NCBI GenBank assembly: GCA_934271655.1
Contig: CAKQRW010000047.1
Coordinates: 1 to 24,444, forward strand
Length of the DNA stretch: 24,444 bases
Direction: 5' to 3'
DNA from: an uncultured Bacteroidaceae bacterium
GTDB lineage: Bacteria > Bacteroidota > Bacteroidia > Bacteroidales > Bacteroidaceae
A program made the translations under genes and the position numbers. The notes under the pieces were generated by a model. That model did no database searches, had not been told where the DNA came from, and worked only from the letters and a program-made list of their open reading frames with translations. This document shows, one piece after another, positions 22,987 through 24,444 of this stretch. The stretch's first letter is position 1, and each line of letters starts with the position of its first letter.

Positions 22987-23005
22987 GTACAGCATAGCAT
23001 AGGAT

Positions 23006-23069
23006 AAAGGCTGCCTGACATGCAGGTGTGTGGCGCTTGTCGCTGCATCCTGTGAGGGCAGCCTTTTTT
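23006..23069 (+). terminator. Intrinsic terminator of korAB
   Basis: AAAGGCTGCC (23006-23015) pairs perfectly with GGCAGCCTTT (23057-23066); an inner stem ATGCAG/CTGCAT (23019-23024 with 23043-23048) fits inside. Six T (23064-23069) follow. It lies about 20 bp after the korB stop. Confidence 0.8.
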
Positions 23070-23149
23070 GCGCTGGTGCGACAGAAATTTTTTTCTGTCG
23101 CACCAGAAAAAAATTTCTGTCGCACCAGCGCGAAAAGAGGTGTCGCACC
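23070..23149. repeat. Perfect 25-bp inverted repeat with competing arms, TGTCGCACC repeats
   Basis: 23070-23094 and 23107-23131 are perfectly complementary (25 bp). The 12-nt spacer CTGTCGCACCAG (23095-23106) is itself complementary to the left arm, so the left arm can pair with either neighbour (15 or 25 bp). TGTCGCACC appears three times (from 23096, 23118 and 23141), a period of 22-23 bp. Confidence 0.75.
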
Positions 23150-23197
23150 GGACAATCTGCAGATGTCTCTGCAAAGCTCACGTAACGATAGAAACGC

Positions 23198-23240
23198 AAA
23201 GGTGGGAAACATGCGCTGCAAAACATGTTTCCCACCTTTT
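23198..23240. terminator. Bidirectional terminator between korB and the EamA gene
   Basis: AAAGGTGGGAAACATG (23198-23213) pairs perfectly with CATGTTTCCCACCTTT (23224-23239) around a 10-nt loop. A T-run ends the right arm, and the minus strand also leaves the stem with T. It serves the minus-strand transporter gene and backs up the korAB terminator. Confidence 0.8.
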
Positions 23241-23313
23241 CTATTGTGTGTATTTCTCGTGCGCGTCACGCCTGGTGTGAGGGTGTGTATGCCCTCTGCC
23301 CGCAGGCGTGCAG

Positions 23314-24243
23314 TCAAGCTTTCTGTGCCCTCTTCTCTGCTTTCACGTCTTTTCTTGACTTGGATATGATGACAAGCCATACACCTGCGAAGACAAGCGC
23401 GGCGGCAAAGGCTTGTGTGCCCTTGAAGACGGCGAGTCCTGTGAGCACGCTCACAGACACAGACACCAGCGGCTGCACATAGTTGTATACAGACACTACT
23501 GTAGGACGAAGTGACTTCTGTCCTATCATCATGCATATGTAGCCGAGGAATGTTCCGAAGAAGACCACATAGCCTGCTTCCCACCATGTGGACATGGGCA
23601 CATTGGGAAAGTCGATGGCCGACACATGGCCGACTGTGAATGGCCATATCAGCAGGGTAGCCCATGTGAACATCCATTTGTTGACGGTGAAGAGCGAGTA
23701 TTTCTGCACCAGCGGCTTGAAGAGAGCAAGGTAGAGGGCGAAGGAAAGCTGCGCTGACATGCAGAGCAGGTCGCCCCAAATGTTGCCAACCTTGGCATTG
23801 GATGACGATGCGCTTGTCATGATGATGATGACGGCACCGCTGCATCCCATAAGCACGCCGATGGCCTTTTTCCATGTTATAGGCTCTTTCAGGATGAAGA
23901 AAGAGAGAATCATGGCGAAGATGGGCATGGAGGTGGTCATGATGCTGGAGTTGGTGGGCGATGTGAGATTCAGCCCGATGGTGTAGGAGCACTGGTTGAA
24001 CACCAGGGCGAATATTCCGGCTCCTGCCAGACGGAAGATGTCTTTCACGGGCACATGCTCTTTCTTTGCAAAGAATGATGCTATCCAAAAGAGTATAGCT
24101 CCGCCAAGTACGCGGAATGACACAAGGTCTATTCCGTCTATGCCATGAAGCATGGCGTCTTTGCCCACTGGAGCCATCAGACCCCAAAAGGCTCCTGAAC
24201 CTACAAGGCACAGATGGGCGATAATTATTTTTTTGTTGTCCAT
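23314..24243 (-). CDS. EamA-family (DMT superfamily) inner-membrane transporter
   Basis: A 309-residue protein with about ten hydrophobic helices in two EamA repeats (about 5-142 and 155-295). The first repeat ends in the conserved SPTNSSIMTTSMPIFAMILSFF type of segment followed by ILKEPITWKKAIGVLMGCSG; the second has the matching region YNYVQPLVSVSVSVLTGLAVF. A Lys/Arg-rich tail (SRKDVKAEKRAQKA) should lie in the cytoplasm. Family members export amino acids, nucleotide-related compounds or other metabolites; the substrate cannot be told. The frame opens at TTG 24279, but ATG 24243 begins the first helix region and is chosen. It is convergent with korB and looks monocistronic, with a -7 box about 110 bp upstream. 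Confidence 0.9.
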   Translation of the reverse strand: MDNKKIIIAHLCLVGSGAFWGLMAPVGKDAMLHGIDGIDLVSFRVLGGAILFWIASFFAKKEHVPVKDIFRLAGAGIFALVFNQCSYTIGLNLTSPTNSSIMTTSMPIFAMILSFFILKEPITWKKAIGVLMGCSGAVIIIMTSASSSNAKVGNIWGDLLCMSAQLSFALYLALFKPLVQKYSLFTVNKWMFTWATLLIWPFTVGHVSAIDFPNVPMSTWWEAGYVVFFGTFLGYICMMIGQKSLRPTVVSVYNYVQPLVSVSVSVLTGLAVFKGTQAFAAALVFAGVWLVIISKSRKDVKAEKRAQKA

Positions 24244-24353
24244 GATGAGTGATGTTTGTTTTGTTGGGCAGGTGCTCAAGACATTATCAGTAGTATGCCG
24301 CTTTCAAGAGCATATGAGCGCCTGTTTGATATGGTTATGTATAAGAAGGTGAT

Positions 24354-24361
24354 CAAAATTA
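24354..24361 (-). promoter_or_regulatory. -7 promoter box of the EamA gene
   Basis: On the minus strand this reads TAATTTTG, matching TAnnTTTG. It gives a leader of about 105 nt. No -33 element is seen at normal spacing. Confidence 0.45.
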
Positions 24362-24371
24362 TTTTATAGTA

Positions 24372-24444
24372 TCAAGGTAGGCCGCTCCCATATTTGTCGC
24401 ACTCTCTATCGGTCATCTTTTCCTTCTGTTTACCAGTCACTATG
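24372..24444 (-). CDS. Possible 3' end of a gene entering from the right edge
   Basis: One minus-strand frame is open from the window edge to a TGA at 24372-24374. It gives about 22 residues, hydrophilic, ending DKYGSGLP. The stretch is too short to rule out chance, and the product is unknown. The putative EamA -7 box lies just beyond its stop, which fits a gene boundary. Confidence 0.25.
   Translation of the reverse strand, partial: IVTGKQKEKMTDRECDKYGSGLP

Noticed and set aside
1..24444. tRNA genes anywhere in the window
   Set aside because: No GGTTCGANTCC-type T-arm was found outside coding sequence, and no cloverleaf could be drawn.

Overview
The window looks like chromosome of a Bacteroidales bacterium, most likely Prevotella in the broad sense. 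The signs are: TAnnTTTG-type -7 promoter boxes upstream of most transcription units (often with no clear -33 element), start codons with almost no Shine-Dalgarno sequence, signal peptides followed by Gln, a type II glutaminyl cyclase, a DUF2723 membrane protein, and 2-oxoacid:ferredoxin oxidoreductase with a fused gamma-alpha subunit. The assignment comes from gene content and motifs only; no database search was possible.

Layout. 1-244: two long perfect hairpins. 245-3598 (minus): glutaminyl cyclase, SufE and an MsbA-like ABC exporter in one likely operon. 3784-4419 (minus): RdgB/HAM1 nucleotide pyrophosphatase. 4623-5147 (plus): Lrp/AsnC regulator, followed by a tandem repeat that carries terminators. 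5555-8005 (plus): secreted GH31 glycosidase. 8179-12324 (minus): DUF2723 GT-C-like membrane protein followed by a NodB-type deacetylase. 12587-14622 (minus): two FKBP prolyl isomerases in tandem, one a lipoprotein and one secreted. 14623-17207: 2.6 kb with no conventional gene. 17208-19697 (minus): secreted GH127/GH146-type beta-L-arabinofuranosidase with a discoidin-like tail. 20098-22986 (plus): korA-korB. 23314-24243 (minus): EamA-type transporter.

The gene-poor stretch is the most interesting part. On the minus strand it holds what looks like a complete small transcription unit: a TTTG-N20-TAACTTTG promoter (15842-15873), a leader of about 370 nt with several possible stem-loops, an AAAGGAGA ribosome-binding site, a 25-residue hydrophobic peptide ORF (15390-15467), and a strong bidirectional terminator (15242-15280). 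To its right lie a diverged 39-bp inverted-repeat pair about 760 bp apart, an inverted array of gggaca/tgtccc microrepeats, and a 22-bp tandem repeat.

Shared themes. Three secreted proteins here (GH31, GH127, FKBP1) have Gln right after the predicted signal peptidase I site, which is the substrate type of the glutaminyl cyclase at 2636-3598. Three intergenic loci carry tandem repeats with a period close to 22 bp; one of them, upstream of the DUF2723 gene, contains a phased dyad. No tRNA, rRNA, CRISPR array, transposase or integrase gene was found.
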